The notes: generated by a model from the sequence alone, not told the origin. A DNA stretch of 64,000 nt from Anaerobaca lacustris (GCF_030012215.1 NZ_JASCXX010000008.1:1-64000), one strand, 5' to 3'. Shown: positions 1 to 10,269, counted from the first letter of the stretch. Program-made: numbers and translations.

Positions 1-242
1 CTCGTATGAGCAAGCCCCCTCACCGCCCGTGTCTTCAATTCCGGGTCGAACGAGCCGAAATTGCCGAGCTTCCTCGCGACGCTTGCAGGGGAACGTTTCA
101 GCAGGTCTGCCAGTGCAATGACTTCGGGATTGTTCGCCTTGGTCCTTCTAAAAGGAATTCGACAGTAAAGGTCAAAGGCAAGAATCAGTTCCTCTCTGTT
201 CCACAACTCTCCATGTTTCTGTGGCTGATCCTGCTCCGCCAT
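1..242 (-). CDS. HNH endonuclease-like protein, N-terminal part (cut by window edge)
   Basis: About 80 residues are visible, reading leftwards from an ATG at 240-242 and running off the window. They begin MAEQDQPQKHGELWNREEL and contain WNREELILAFDLYCRIPF, then NPEVIALADLLKRSP and ARKLGNFGSFDPEL. This is the amino-terminal helical region I associate with a family of HNH endonuclease-like proteins, in which the H-N-H nuclease lies in the C-terminal half. That half is outside the window, so the nuclease is not seen directly. A GGGGAAAG stretch sits just upstream of the ATG. Family memory supports the call; catalytic function is inference. Confidence 0.6.
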   Translation of the reverse strand, partial: MAEQDQPQKHGELWNREELILAFDLYCRIPFRRTKANNPEVIALADLLKRSPASVARKLGNFGSFDPELKTRAVRGLAHT

Positions 243-506
243 CGTTCTTTCCCCGCTCTCCAGGTAGCCTCCTGACATCGCCACAGCCGTCGCCGCACGA
301 GCCTGAATCCCTTCACGCAACACTACAGCCCGGACATCGTACGCCCCCTACTCTGCTCTGAACCGTTCCTGTAACAAAGTTCCCGCCTTCTGCGAATTCG
401 CTCGAATCTCAGACGTCATATCGCGGCCCACCCTTTCACCATCCATCGCGTCTGCCATTCTACCAGGGAAACCGAGAGCTGTCAGGTACATTTTCCGGCT
501 GAATGG

Positions 507-528
507 GGGGCGAATCATGATTCGCCCC
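507..528. repeat. REP-like palindrome GGGGCGAATCATGATTCGCCCC
   Basis: A perfect 22-bp palindrome whose arms meet at CATG: GGGGCGAATC, AT, GATTCGCCCC. It is followed by CTACGATGGGCGGGG. The form resembles short intergenic palindromes scattered in planctomycete genomes. It is not followed by a T-run, so it is not an obvious terminator. Confidence 0.6.
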
Positions 529-699
529 TACGATGGGCGGGGTGATGGCGGGCGGGAGGAAACAGGCTGGAGACCGGAGACCATAGGCCGGAGGGCGGTT
601 TGGCAAGGCCATTGTGTTTTGCGTCTCTTGCTGTTGTGTTTTGAGTTCCGAGGCACGGGGCACGAGCGACGCCCGACGGCTCTTGGGAGCGCGTCTTCA

Positions 700-846
700 A
701 ATCCGAAACTCGAATATCGGGAACCGAAACAAGCACGAAATCGCGAAAGGTCCAAAACCCCAAGCAACGGCTCTGCCGGGATGCTTCGAGTCATTCGAGA
801 TTCGGACATTGGGGTTTGTTTCGGGTTTCGGCTTTCGGGTTACCGC
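700..846. repeat. Two opposed arrays of TTCGG-type heptamers
   Basis: On the plus strand 806-846 reads as consecutive 7-bp words GGGGTTT, GTTTCGG, GTTTCGG-like, CTTTCGG. The stretch 700-750 reads as the reverse-complement type (AATCCGA, AACTCGA, ATATCGG, GAACCGA, AACAAGC). The same words in the same order recur at 5259-5304 and 5493-5534, so this is a dispersed repeat family and not chance low complexity. Confidence 0.7.
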
Positions 847-964
847 AGAATCGGGTTCCGGGTCGCAAGACGCGACCAACGCATCTACGCTTCTACGCTT
901 CTACTTCTCGCGCACGCTACGTCCTGGCTGAGCGGGGCCGCTCGCCCTACGCGGGCGCAAAAGG

Positions 965-997
965 AAAGGCCGGCTCGCTTTGGGCGAACCGGCCTTG
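965..997 (-). terminator. Terminator of the 23S-5S operon
   Basis: Arms AAGGCCGG (966-973) and CCGGCCTT (989-996) form an 8-bp perfect stem with a 15-nt loop, six nucleotides past the 5S 3' end. On the minus strand the stem is followed by TCCTTTT, a moderately T-rich tail. Position and form fit intrinsic termination of the rRNA transcript. Confidence 0.75.
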
Positions 998-1002
998 TAA
1001 TT

Positions 1003-1110
1003 CCTGGCGATGTCCTACTCTCACGCTTACGCACTACCATCGGCCTGGACGGGCTTAGCTTCTGAGTTCGGCATGGGATCAGGCGTTTCCCCGTCAGTAA
1101 CGTCACCAGG
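1003..1110 (-). rRNA. rrf: 5S ribosomal RNA
   Basis: The minus strand begins CCTGGTGACGTTACTGACGG, contains the conserved CCCATGCCGAACTCAGAAG and GGTAGTGCGTAAGCG segments of bacterial 5S RNA, and ends GAGTAGGACATCGCCAGG, pairing with its own start (CCTGGTGA/TCGCCAGG). Length about 108 nt, slightly short of the usual 115-120. It lies downstream of the 23S gene in the same direction, as in standard operons. Confidence 0.95.
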
Positions 1111-1141
1111 AAACTCGTTATATCAGGCTGGTCAGCCTGAT

Positions 1142-1247
1142 AAGATCAAATAGCAAAGAGCAAAGATCAAAACTGCGGAATCCGGACACGCCGGAACGAC
1201 ATCCACAGTTTTGCGTTTTGATTCTTGCACTTTTCACTTCTGTGAGA
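1142..1247. repeat. Heptamer arrays in the 23S-5S spacer
   Basis: 1142-1169 reads AAGATCA, AATAGCA, AAGAGCA, AAGATCA on the plus strand. About 40 bp later, TTTTGCG, TTTTGAT, TCTTGCA, CTTTTCA follow as another run of 7-bp words. Both lie between the 5S gene and the 3' end of 23S, so they are inside the rRNA transcript. The two arrays are roughly inverted relative to each other and could pair. Confidence 0.6.
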
Positions 1248-1313
1248 AGTCCAATGCGGATATGGATTTGAGCGACATTGCAGCGACGTTCAATCCGTCA
1301 ACCCAGGATTGAT

Positions 1314-4243
<2,930 letters not shown>

Positions 4244-4503
4244 TATCAATCGCAGATTGACTGATATGAATTCGCCTGAAATGAGCGCTCAAAATGTCCA
4301 AGCTCTTCACTGAGATCAGTGAAAAAGACTCGGTGGGATTTCACTTTCCCACATATCCGCATATGGACTTGTCAAAGAACGCCGCCTTGCGGGCGGCTAT
4401 AAAAAACGGCTATCTTACAGCCGATCTTATACCCTGCAACAGAAAAATACGTACTTTTGAAACTTTTTGTTCGCCCCGCCGCAACCACCGCCGCAACGGG
4501 CAA

Positions 4504-4576
4504 TGGAGACGACCGGGATCGAACCGGCAACCTCCGGCTTGCAAAGCCGGCGCTCTCCCAATTGAGCTACGTCCCC
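4504..4576 (-). tRNA. tRNA-Ala (anticodon TGC)
   Basis: 73 nt. Acceptor GGGGACG pairs with CGTCTCC; D-arm AGCTCAATTGGGAGAGC; anticodon arm GCCGG CTTTGCA AGCCGG-type with TGC; T-arm GCCGGTTCGATCCCGGT; discriminator A. CCA is not encoded. It lies between tRNA-Ile and 23S, the standard position in a 16S-23S spacer, although no 16S is present here. Confidence 0.95.
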
Positions 4577-4583
4577 GGGTCCT

Positions 4584-4663
4584 CTTCGTCGCTCGTCTCT
4601 CGTCGCCCGTATCCCGGCGACGAACGCCTCTTGCGAGATACGAACCACGAACAACGAGCCACG
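4584..4663. repeat. Heptamer arrays between tRNA-Ile and tRNA-Ala
   Basis: The plus strand reads CTTCGTC, GCTCGTC, TCTCGTC, GCCCGTA at about 4585-4612 and CGAGATA, CGAACCA, CGAACAA, CGAGCCA at 4634-4661. These 7-bp words are the same as those in non-transcribed intergenic regions (for example 5567-5601), yet here they sit in the tRNA-tRNA spacer of an rRNA operon. Confidence 0.7.
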
Positions 4664-4670
4664 GAACCAA

Positions 4671-4744
<74 letters not shown>

Positions 4745-4808
4745 TTCGTCAAGGTGTTCTGCGTCCAAGCTCACAACACCCTATAGCCTCAATTGACTTA
4801 GAATGCCG

Positions 4809-4836
4809 GTTATAGTCTGGAGTTTCAAAAGAGCAA
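4809..4836 (-). promoter_or_regulatory. Promoter for the tRNA-Ile/Ala-23S-5S operon
   Basis: On the minus strand TTGCTC (4831-4836), a 16-bp spacer and TATAAC (4809-4814) precede tRNA-Ile by about 65 bp and lie just past the terminator at 4838-4870. This arrangement implies the operon starts here and is not the tail of a 16S transcript. Confidence 0.6.
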
Positions 4837-4837
4837 C

Positions 4838-4870
4838 AAAAAAACCGCTGCTTTTCACTGCCAGCGGTTC
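4838..4870 (-). terminator. Intrinsic terminator of the candidate small RNA
   Basis: Minus strand: AACCGCTG, an 11-nt loop, CAGCGGTT, then a run of about seven T. The stem is perfect over 8 bp. It is the best intrinsic terminator in the window and lies between the upstream promoter at 5003-5031 and the rRNA operon promoter. Confidence 0.85.
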
Positions 4871-4996
4871 CCACCTCACCCGACTTGTCGTCGGCGGCAG
4901 TTAAAGCAAGAACTTTCGAGTTTGAAGCATTCTCTTCAAGATTCTTGTTTACCCCTTAGCAACGGGCGACCTTCATCGCCACAGCCACATCTTAGA
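4838..4996 (-). ncRNA. Candidate small RNA, about 160 nt, family unknown
   Basis: The stretch is bounded by a consensus-like promoter upstream and a strong intrinsic terminator downstream, and no reading frame fills it. On the minus strand it can fold GGCGA-TGAAGG-TCGCC near the 5' end, then a longer arm in which AAACAAGAA pairs with TTCTTGCTTT around an inner TTGAAG-loop-CTTCAA hairpin, then CCGAC-GACAA-GTCGG, then the terminator. It could be a stand-alone sRNA such as a 6S-like regulator, or an attenuated leader of the rRNA operon. I could not match it to a named family. Confidence 0.5.
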
Positions 4997-5002
4997 AAGG
5001 CA

Positions 5003-5031
5003 ATTCTATTGCCCTATCGACAACCGGTCAA
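5003..5031 (-). promoter_or_regulatory. Sigma-70-type promoter of the candidate small RNA
   Basis: Minus strand TTGACC (5026-5031), exactly 17 bp, TAGAAT (5003-5008). The predicted start is near 4996. Close to consensus and better than most promoters in the window. Confidence 0.7.
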
Positions 5032-5096
5032 CACCCTTTTCACATTTTTCCAATAATTTTTCATCCCCCCTTCCTGGGGCACGCCCGCGGAAGCTC

Positions 5097-5675
5097 CAAT
5101 CTCGAAATTCGAAATCCGAAGCCCCCAAAGGCCGTATCTCGTCGCTCGTCGCTCGTCGCCCGCAGAAAGCCAAAAGCCGAAACAAGGGCGAATGCCCGAA
5201 ATCACAAGGTGCGAAACCCTGCCTTAGGCCGGAAGCCTTTGAAGAATTCGACCTTTCGTGCTTGGGATTTGTTTCGGATTTCGACATTCGGATTTCGAAT
5301 TTGCCCCCCTGTCAGCTCCTTGGCGAGGGCAGAAACCCGAAAACCGAAGCCCCAAATGCCGTAGTTCGTCGCTCCCCTCGACTCCGCTCGGGGCAGGCTG
5401 CGCTCGCCGAAACCCGGCAGGCCCCGACCCGGCCGCAAGCCCCAAACGCCGGCCTACGCCGGCCAGGTTTGTGGCATCAGGGCTTCTTGCTTGTGGTTTG
5501 TTTCGGGCTTCGGTATTCGAATCTCGGATTTGTGCAGCTCCGCTCCCACGTCGCCCCCCGGAGCGACGAGATACCAGATACGAGCAACGAGATACGAGAC
5601 CCCCCCCTGCCCACCAGCCGGACCGCGAAAGTCTACAATCCAAGAGGGAGATGCGTAAATGCGTAGAAGCAATGT
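5097..5675. repeat. Mosaic of heptamer arrays and dispersed words
   Basis: A gene-free stretch made of consecutive 7-bp arrays: CTCGAAA/TTCGAAA/TCCGAAG at 5101-5121; TCTCGTC/GCTCGTC/GCTCGTC/GCCCGCA at 5137-5164; the GGGATTT/GTTTCGG/ATTTCGA family at 5264-5304; the same family again at 5493-5534; CGAGATA/CCAGATA/CGAGCAA/CGAGATA at 5567-5601; and an 8-bp GATGCGTA pair at about 5651-5668. A CTCGACTCCGCTCGGG word (about 5378-5393) belongs to a second dispersed family seen at 12588 and 63591. No gene supported here. Confidence 0.75.
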
Positions 5676-5718
5676 ACCTGACGCCTTTGATTTCCCCCAG
5701 AGGGTCGAACGAATCTGT

Positions 5719-5764
5719 TTGTCATCGGGCCGCTCCCTGGGTATACTCTTACTGGTAAGATATG
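5719..5764 (+). promoter_or_regulatory. Promoter and likely operator of the toxin-antitoxin pair
   Basis: TTGTCA (5719-5724), a 17-bp spacer, TATACT (5742-5747). The -10 box runs into an inverted repeat centred on TG, CTTAC-TG-GTAAG (5748-5759), extended weakly to TATACTCTTAC/GTAAGATATG. Placement over the start site fits autorepression by the AbrB-type antitoxin encoded next (family knowledge). Confidence 0.65.
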
Positions 5765-5780
5765 CAGAAAGGAGTGTTTC

Positions 5781-6044
5781 ATGGGATCGGTATCCACCAC
5801 CAGAATGTCGTCGAAGGGCCAGGTCGTGATTCCCGAGGACGTTCGCCGCCGGCTCGGCCTCGACGCGGGCTCCCAGTTCATCGTTGTGGGCGAAGAGGAC
5901 GTCGTGATCCTGAAGATGGTTCGCCCGCCCTCCATGCGCGAGTTCGACCGCCTCGTCAAGAAGGCGCGAATGCAAGCGAAAGCAGCGGGACTGACCCGTT
6001 CGGGCGTCGCGTCGGCCGTCTCAGCCGTGCGGAAGCGCCGATGA
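5781..6044 (+). CDS. AbrB/MazE-type antitoxin
   Basis: 87 residues. MGSVSTTRMSSKGQVVIPED is the swapped-hairpin AbrB DNA-binding fold signature (S-x-K-G-Q-V-V-I-P), followed by RRRLGLDAGSQFIVV and a basic C-terminus that would wrap the toxin. Such proteins repress their own promoter and neutralise a PIN-domain ribonuclease. AAAGGAG lies about 8 bp upstream of the ATG. The stop codon overlaps the toxin start (ATGA), so the two are translationally coupled. An inverted repeat over the promoter fits autoregulation. Because the partner is truncated, this may now be an orphan antitoxin. Confidence 0.88.
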   Translation: MGSVSTTRMSSKGQVVIPEDVRRRLGLDAGSQFIVVGEEDVVILKMVRPPSMREFDRLVKKARMQAKAAGLTRSGVASAVSAVRKRR

Positions 6045-6262
6045 AAATCGTGCTCGATACCAACGTCCTGATGTCCGGCATCTTCTTCACCGGGCCACCC
6101 GATCAGATCCTCCAGGCCTGGCGCGACGGAGCGATTCGGTTGGTGGTCTGCCCGGAACTCCTGGCGGAGTATCGAGACGTCGCGGTCCGGCTGAATCGGA
6201 CATACAAGGCCATCGACATCCTGGCACTGCTCGATCTCAGGTGGGGGACAGTCACCTATTAG
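6041..6262 (+). pseudogene. PIN-domain toxin, truncated by a REP-like element
   Basis: 73 residues remain. MKIVLDTNVLMSGIFFTGPP carries the first catalytic Asp of the PIN fold (L-D-T-N-V), and the second acidic site (CPELLAEYRDV) is also present. PIN toxins of this group run to about 135-145 residues. The frame stops just after ALLDL, where the palindrome at 6241-6291 begins and supplies the tail WGTVTY and the stop. The C-terminal acidic residues are therefore lost and ribonuclease activity is unlikely. No continuation of the lost part was found downstream. Confidence 0.85.
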
Positions 6263-6291
6263 GATGCGCGGAAATAGGTGGCTGTCCCCCC
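6241..6291. repeat. REP-like inverted repeat GGGGGACAGTCACCTATT
   Basis: Left arm TGGGGGACAGTCACCTATT, a 12-nt centre, right arm AATAGGTGGCTGTCCCCCC; 18 of 19 positions pair. The element has broken the PIN toxin. Half-copies of the same arm occur at 60650-60660 and 61571-61590. A related palindrome ATGGGG-GACGCA-CCCCAT lies at 6392-6409. Such elements are often mobilised by TnpA_REP proteins, none of which is present here. Confidence 0.8.
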
Positions 6292-6953
6292 ATTGCGGCG
6301 CGAGAGAAACCCGACAATTGCCTTTGCGATATCGATAATATCCTTCATCTCTCACATCCCTGCGGGGTCTTAAGGACACTATGCTTGCTTAATGGGGGAC
6401 GCACCCCATAGTTCGGCTTCCCATTTGCCCACTAGTGGCGCGGGCACGGATGTCGCAGGTGGTTTCCGCCTATCCTGTGTCTCTTGCACTGTCGTCATGC
6501 GATTGTCTCCGACTTCGGGCACGATTGTAGGCGGTCCGGCGGGAGAGGGCAAGGGCGAATGGGCGGTTTTCCAATGCGGCCATCGCCAGGACTCCGCCAG
6601 GCTGCGTCTTGCGGCTGCCACCCGAGGCGGCTTCAGGCCGATGGCAGATAGACGTACGTCAGCAGATCGGCCTCCGGCGTCGTGTGCGGATCGTTGAGGT
6701 ACTCTTCCCACATCGGCATGTACCGGGCCCAGTCGGCTTATTGCACGATGCGGGTTTTCGGTTTCGCACGTCTCCTGGTCCTCGATGCCCGCCGGGACGC
6801 TGCTGCGGCCGGTGCTCGTTGGGCGGCATTGTCGGCGACAGATGGGCACCGGGGCAAGAGAAAATGGCCGTATCTCGTATCTCGTAGACGGGAAACCGAA
6901 AACTGGCAACCGGCAACCGGCAACTGCGAACCGCTCCCGCGGCTGGATTGGCC
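6292..6953. other. Gene-free accessory region with dispersed repeats
   Basis: No credible gene. It contains the small palindrome at 6392-6409, a dispersed repeat copy at 6755-6885, and heptamer arrays TATCTCG x2 (6871-6884) and GGCAACC/GGCAACC/GGCAACT/GCGAACC (6905-6932). The stretch 6420-6740 shows nothing I recognise. Frames open across it on the minus strand have gene-atypical composition. Confidence 0.65.
6755..6885 (+). repeat. Dispersed ~125-bp repeat, copy 1
   Basis: Begins around TTTCGGTTTCGCACGTCTCC and runs through GGTCCTCGATGCCCGCCGGG, GGTGCTCGTTGGGCGG and ATTGTCGGCGA to TATCTCGTATCTCG. The same order of words appears inverted at 60490-60615 with roughly 80 percent identity by eye. 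It ends in a TATCTCG heptamer array, suggesting that the arrays and this repeat travel together. Confidence 0.7.
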
Positions 6954-6982
6954 TTGACAGGACGGCCCCGGCGGGGTAGGAT
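6954..6982 (+). promoter_or_regulatory. Promoter upstream of the methyltransferase gene
   Basis: TTGACA (6954-6959), a 17-bp spacer, TAGGAT (6977-6982). The gene begins 198 bp further on, leaving a leader of about 190 nt in which I see no known riboswitch. Confidence 0.65.
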
Positions 6983-7179
6983 GATGGTCTATGGTTATTG
7001 TCCTGTAAGAGAAGTCAGGCTCCACCGAGCGGGTTCGCAGGCGCGTGGTTTTCATCGTCCCCACGTGCGGCGGTTGGAGTATGGCTTCTCGCCCTCCCGC
7101 GTCATCCCCAAGAGAACAGCCTTCGCGCCGGCATCGCCGGATGCGGAGTTTGCACAAACGACATTGGAGAAATCAAGCC

Positions 7180-7959
7180 ATGGCAACAGAGAAACTACCG
7201 GAGTTCTTCTACGAGATATTCGACCCGTCATCACTACCTCGCCTGGGCCCCGGCGACGACGCCTCGACAACCAGGGCCCTGAACGCCCTGCTCGCCGCCA
7301 CGTCGCGCGAGGACGCCGGCCGCCCGATCCGCATCCTGGACGTCGGCTGCGGCAACGGCGCCCAGACCCTCTGCCTGGCGCAGCGCCCGGACGTCTCGAT
7401 CCTGGCGGTGGACAACCATCAGCCCTTCCTCGACGAGCTGCAGCGCCGCGCGGCGGCCGCCGGCGTATCGGCGAGGATTCAGACCTCGCTTCGTGACATG
7501 CACAGCCTGACCGCAAGCGACGGCCCCTTCGACGTGATCTGGTCGGAAGGCGCGCTGTTCGTGATGGGGTTTGGCGAGGGACTGGCCGCCTGTCGCGACC
7601 TGCTGCCGGCGGGCGGCGGGCTGGCGGCCAGCGAGCTGGCGTGGCTGCTATCCGATCCGCCGGACGACTGCCGGCAGTTCTGGGCCGAGGAGTACCCGGC
7701 CATGACGACCATCGCCAAGAACCTCGCGACGATCGAGCGTTGCGGCTACGAGGTCATCGACCACTTCACTCAGCCGGAATCGGCCTGGTGGGGGCCCTAC
7801 TATCATCCGCTCGAACGGCGTTGCGCCGTCCTGCGAGAGCGCTACGCCGCCGACGCAGAGAAGCGGGCCCTGATCGAGTCGATCCAAAGGGAGATCGACG
7901 TCCATCGCCAATACGCCGGATACTGGGGCAACGTGTTCTACATCCTGCGCCGATCCTGA
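7180..7959 (+). CDS. Class I SAM-dependent methyltransferase
   Basis: 259 residues. Residues 45-60 carry methyltransferase motif I, ILDVGCGNGAQTLCL, followed by an acidic residue in SILAVDNHQPF (motif II) and FDVIWSEGALFVMGFGEGL (motif IV region). The opening KLPEFFYEIFDPSSLPRLGP is typical of a group of small-molecule methyltransferases whose substrate is unknown to me. ATG 7180 is preceded by GGAG at a suitable distance; the frame is open further upstream but that part is arginine/serine-rich leader translation. It stands alone, with a promoter at 6954 and a terminator at 8004. Confidence 0.85.
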   Translation: MATEKLPEFFYEIFDPSSLPRLGPGDDASTTRALNALLAATSREDAGRPIRILDVGCGNGAQTLCLAQRPDVSILAVDNHQPFLDELQRRAAAAGVSARIQTSLRDMHSLTASDGPFDVIWSEGALFVMGFGEGLAACRDLLPAGGGLAASELAWLLSDPPDDCRQFWAEEYPAMTTIAKNLATIERCGYEVIDHFTQPESAWWGPYYHPLERRCAVLRERYAADAEKRALIESIQREIDVHRQYAGYWGNVFYILRRS

Positions 7960-8003
7960 CCGGCGGCCCTCGAGAGCCCCAGACGCACGCGTTCACTCTG
8001 ACC

Positions 8004-8041
8004 AAGACCTCGCGGGCTCGCCCCGCGAGGTCTTGTCGTTT
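8004..8041 (+). terminator. Hairpin terminator after the methyltransferase
   Basis: AAGACCTCGCGGG, short CTCG loop, CCCGCGAGGTCTT, then GTCGTTT. A 13-bp perfect stem 45 bp after the stop codon. Confidence 0.75.
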
Positions 8042-8062
8042 CCGCCGAGGCAGAGGCGTCGC

Positions 8063-8110
8063 TCGTGGAAGCGTTGGAGCGTAGAAGCGTAGATGCGTAG
8101 ATGCGTGAAA
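8063..8110. repeat. Octamer array (AGCGTAGA type)
   Basis: Consecutive 8-bp words GAAGCGTT, GGAGCGTA, GAAGCGTA, GATGCGTA, GATGCGTG. This is the reverse complement of the ACGCTTCT array at 881-910, and resembles GATGCGTA at 5651. It is one of the few tracts with an 8-bp rather than 7-bp period. Confidence 0.7.
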
Positions 8111-8163
8111 TGGCCGCAGGCGGCTTACAATGGTAGTGTCTTCTTGAGGGAGAACGCAGTACT

Positions 8164-8457
8164 GTGAAGCAGGTTGTCATCGAGAATCCGATCCTCAATT
8201 CCCCGCTCGACGAGCGACGGCAGCATTTCAAGGTCACCGGCGAGAAGAAGAAAGCCAAGGCCGCCAAGGTCGCCACAGCCCGAACGCTCTGGGTCCCCGC
8301 CGTCAAAAATCATGGCAGATTCGGCCGGCGGGTGTTTATCGAGATCGCCGATCCGTGGGATGCGGAGAATGCACTTGGAAGGCACAGAGGGCAGACTGAG
8401 ATAAATAGTACAGTTGAGGGACAGCTATGGCGCGACGAACGACAACAGAATCAATAA
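8164..8457 (+). pseudogene. Collapsed type III-like restriction (Res) gene, ends fused
   Basis: 97 codons from a GTG start. The first part, MKQVVIENPILNSPLDERRQ then HFKV, matches what I know of the very N-terminus of a large (about 1,000-residue) helicase/nuclease related to type III restriction subunits. The second part, ATARTLWVPAVKNHGRFGRR then VFIEIADPWDAENAL, matches the extreme C-terminus of the same family. The join lies near TGEKKKAKA and keeps frame, so roughly 900 or more residues (helicase and nuclease) are missing. The last 20 codons are out of family and overlap the AIPR start. Not expected to be functional. Confidence 0.7.
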
Positions 8458-10220
8458 CCATCAAGGATTTACAGGACACACTGGCTGATCTCCACGACCG
8501 GTTTCCCGCCCTGAGCGATGACGATCTATTCACCCTGTGGTTCTTGCGCGCCTATATCACGGAAAGCGAGTCCGAAGCAGCCTGCGCCGTGACCGGTACA
8601 TCCGGAGACAAAGGGGTAGATGGCATTCTGATCGACAATCCGGCCAAGACGGTCTTCATTGTTCAGGCGAAATACCACAAGCAGGTTGGCGGCAAAGCAG
8701 AGAAACGTGCGGATGTCATCAGCTTGGCGGAAGTCGCCGTACGCCTGTCTGAGTCCGATGAACGTGCATTCGGTGACTACATAAAGACAACCAACCCGGC
8801 CGTTGCTCAACACCTTCGTCAGGCCCGCAAGCAAGTGCTCAAGAACAATTACCGGGTCCAACTCAGCTATGTGACACTTGGGAATTGCTCCGCCTCTGTT
8901 GTCAAGGATGTGCAGCAACTCGTTAAGAAGGCCGGGTGCGATGCTCATATCGACGTTATCACGGGCAAACGCGTCATGCTTCTCGTGCGGGACTACCTTG
9001 ACGGTGTGGCTCCCCCCATCCCCACACTTGGCTTGGAGATGGAAGCTGGGGCCAACGTGAAGGTCAACGGGGTTTCCCAGCGATACGATCACCGCACGAA
9101 GATTGAATCCTGGGTCTTCTCCATGCGCGGCGATGCGGTGGCCTTACTTTTTGAATCCGCCGGGGTTCGCCTGTTCGCGCGCAACATTCGTGGGTTTCTC
9201 GGTCACTCGACTGCTGTCAATGAAGGCATGATAGCGACTCTGGACGAGGAGCCGGAACACTTCTTCTACTTCAACAACGGCATTACGATGATCTGCGACC
9301 ACGCTGAGAAGCGTAGTCACCAGGGCCGAGATATCCTACAGGTCTCCAATCCGCAGGTCATCAATGGGCAACAGACGACGCGCACACTCGCCGCGCACCC
9401 CAGGCTGGCTGCCAAAGCGAGTGTTCTGGTCAAGGTCATTCAAATCCCCAGAGACGAACGGAAACACGACGGCTTTGATGGTCTGGTGTCCAGTATCGTA
9501 GCTGGCACCAACTGGCAAAATGCAATTAGGCCCTCTGACCTCATGGCCAATGACCGACGCCAAATAGAACTCGAACGCAATCTTCGCAAAGTAGGCTTCA
9601 TGTATTTGCGAAAACGTCAGACCAAATCGGAGATGCGGGCGTTCGGTGGCGGCAAGCAGTACAGTGTCGTCAAGAAGGAGGAACTCGCCCAGGCGGTTGC
9701 AGGCTGTGAAGAAGATCCCGTCGTCGCGCGATCTGGCCGGGAACGCTTGTTTGAAGATGAGCTTTATACCAGGGTCTTTCCCAATAGCGATCGGAATTTT
9801 TACTTGCCTCGGTACTGCCTAATGCGAGAGGTCACGTATGCCGCCAAGGGCCAACCGGCCCGGGGGTATGCAAAGTGGCTTGTCCTCAACTTCGTGTGGT
9901 CCCATTTCGCGCCACATGTACGCAAAGGGCGCGACGCGCGAGCATTCTACATGATGTGGCAGCGAAACCGCTACAACGCGCCTTTTGGGTATCTGTTCAC
10001 CGCCATCGACAAGGTTTTCGTTCAGGCGCTGCGATACCATAAGAAGAATGCTGGCAAGGGGGCGACCGCAACCGACGTATCGACTTTCTTTCGCCACAAG
10101 AAGGGCCGCGACAAGGAGTTTGCCGCCTTCTGGAAGGCCCACGTACCCGAGAGTGTCCGGCGGACGTTCGAGAGGGCACTGCAACGAGTGGCCGCCGCTA
10201 TAGGTGACTTCGAGGGTTAG
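8427..10220 (+). CDS. AIPR family (abortive infection phage resistance) protein
   Basis: 597 residues. The N-terminal domain has a restriction-endonuclease-like core, GTSGDKGVDGILIDN then VFIVQAKYHK: D65 and Q80-x-K82 form the D...QxK pattern of Mrr-like nucleases. The middle carries the AIPR signature LFARNIRGFLG, FFYFNNGITMICD and NPQVINGQQTTRTL. Family members occur in restriction and abortive-infection loci; the mechanism is poorly known. GAGGGA lies 6 bp before the ATG. It overlaps the collapsed Res ORF and is followed by a collapsed Mod/HsdS-like ORF and a HEPN-like gene, so it is the intact centre of a decayed defence island. Its base composition is less GC-rich than the flanking chromosomal genes. 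Confidence 0.88.
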   Translation: MARRTTTESITIKDLQDTLADLHDRFPALSDDDLFTLWFLRAYITESESEAACAVTGTSGDKGVDGILIDNPAKTVFIVQAKYHKQVGGKAEKRADVISLAEVAVRLSESDERAFGDYIKTTNPAVAQHLRQARKQVLKNNYRVQLSYVTLGNCSASVVKDVQQLVKKAGCDAHIDVITGKRVMLLVRDYLDGVAPPIPTLGLEMEAGANVKVNGVSQRYDHRTKIESWVFSMRGDAVALLFESAGVRLFARNIRGFLGHSTAVNEGMIATLDEEPEHFFYFNNGITMICDHAEKRSHQGRDILQVSNPQVINGQQTTRTLAAHPRLAAKASVLVKVIQIPRDERKHDGFDGLVSSIVAGTNWQNAIRPSDLMANDRRQIELERNLRKVGFMYLRKRQTKSEMRAFGGGKQYSVVKKEELAQAVAGCEEDPVVARSGRERLFEDELYTRVFPNSDRNFYLPRYCLMREVTYAAKGQPARGYAKWLVLNFVWSHFAPHVRKGRDARAFYMMWQRNRYNAPFGYLFTAIDKVFVQALRYHKKNAGKGATATDVSTFFRHKKGRDKEFAAFWKAHVPESVRRTFERALQRVAAAIGDFEG

Positions 10221-10269
10221 CAGCCCCACAGGAAGAGCCGCTGTTTAACGAAGTTCAGTAGGAAAACGC

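Larger units (their letters stand above)
243..964. other. Gene-free repeat-rich intergenic region
   Basis: No convincing gene on either strand. The left third (243-500) has no structure I recognise. The rest is built from short repeats: a palindrome at 507-528, GTTTTGAG/GCACGAG-type 7-bp words at 611-672, TTCGG-type 7-bp words at 700-750 and 806-846, and 8-bp ACGCTTCT words at 881-910. Frames open here are low-complexity R/S/P-rich translations of these repeats and are not genes. Confidence 0.7.

Noticed and set aside
517-1065. 182-codon plus-strand frame running into the 5S gene
   Set aside because: Made of repeat translations and overlaps rRNA.
4917-4996. GGCGATGAAGGTCGCC in the candidate small RNA resembles the start of a fluoride riboswitch
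   Set aside because: The required pseudoknot partner of the GATG-loop and the conserved downstream CTCCTA-type segment are missing, and no fluoride exporter follows.
4745-5640. Possible 16S rRNA upstream of tRNA-Ile
   Set aside because: None of the conserved 16S segments is present on either strand; the region has a promoter, a terminator and repeats.
6379-6909. 176-codon minus-strand frame between the toxin remnant and the methyltransferase
   Set aside because: Covers repeat DNA, low-complexity R/P/S composition, no start signal and no domain.
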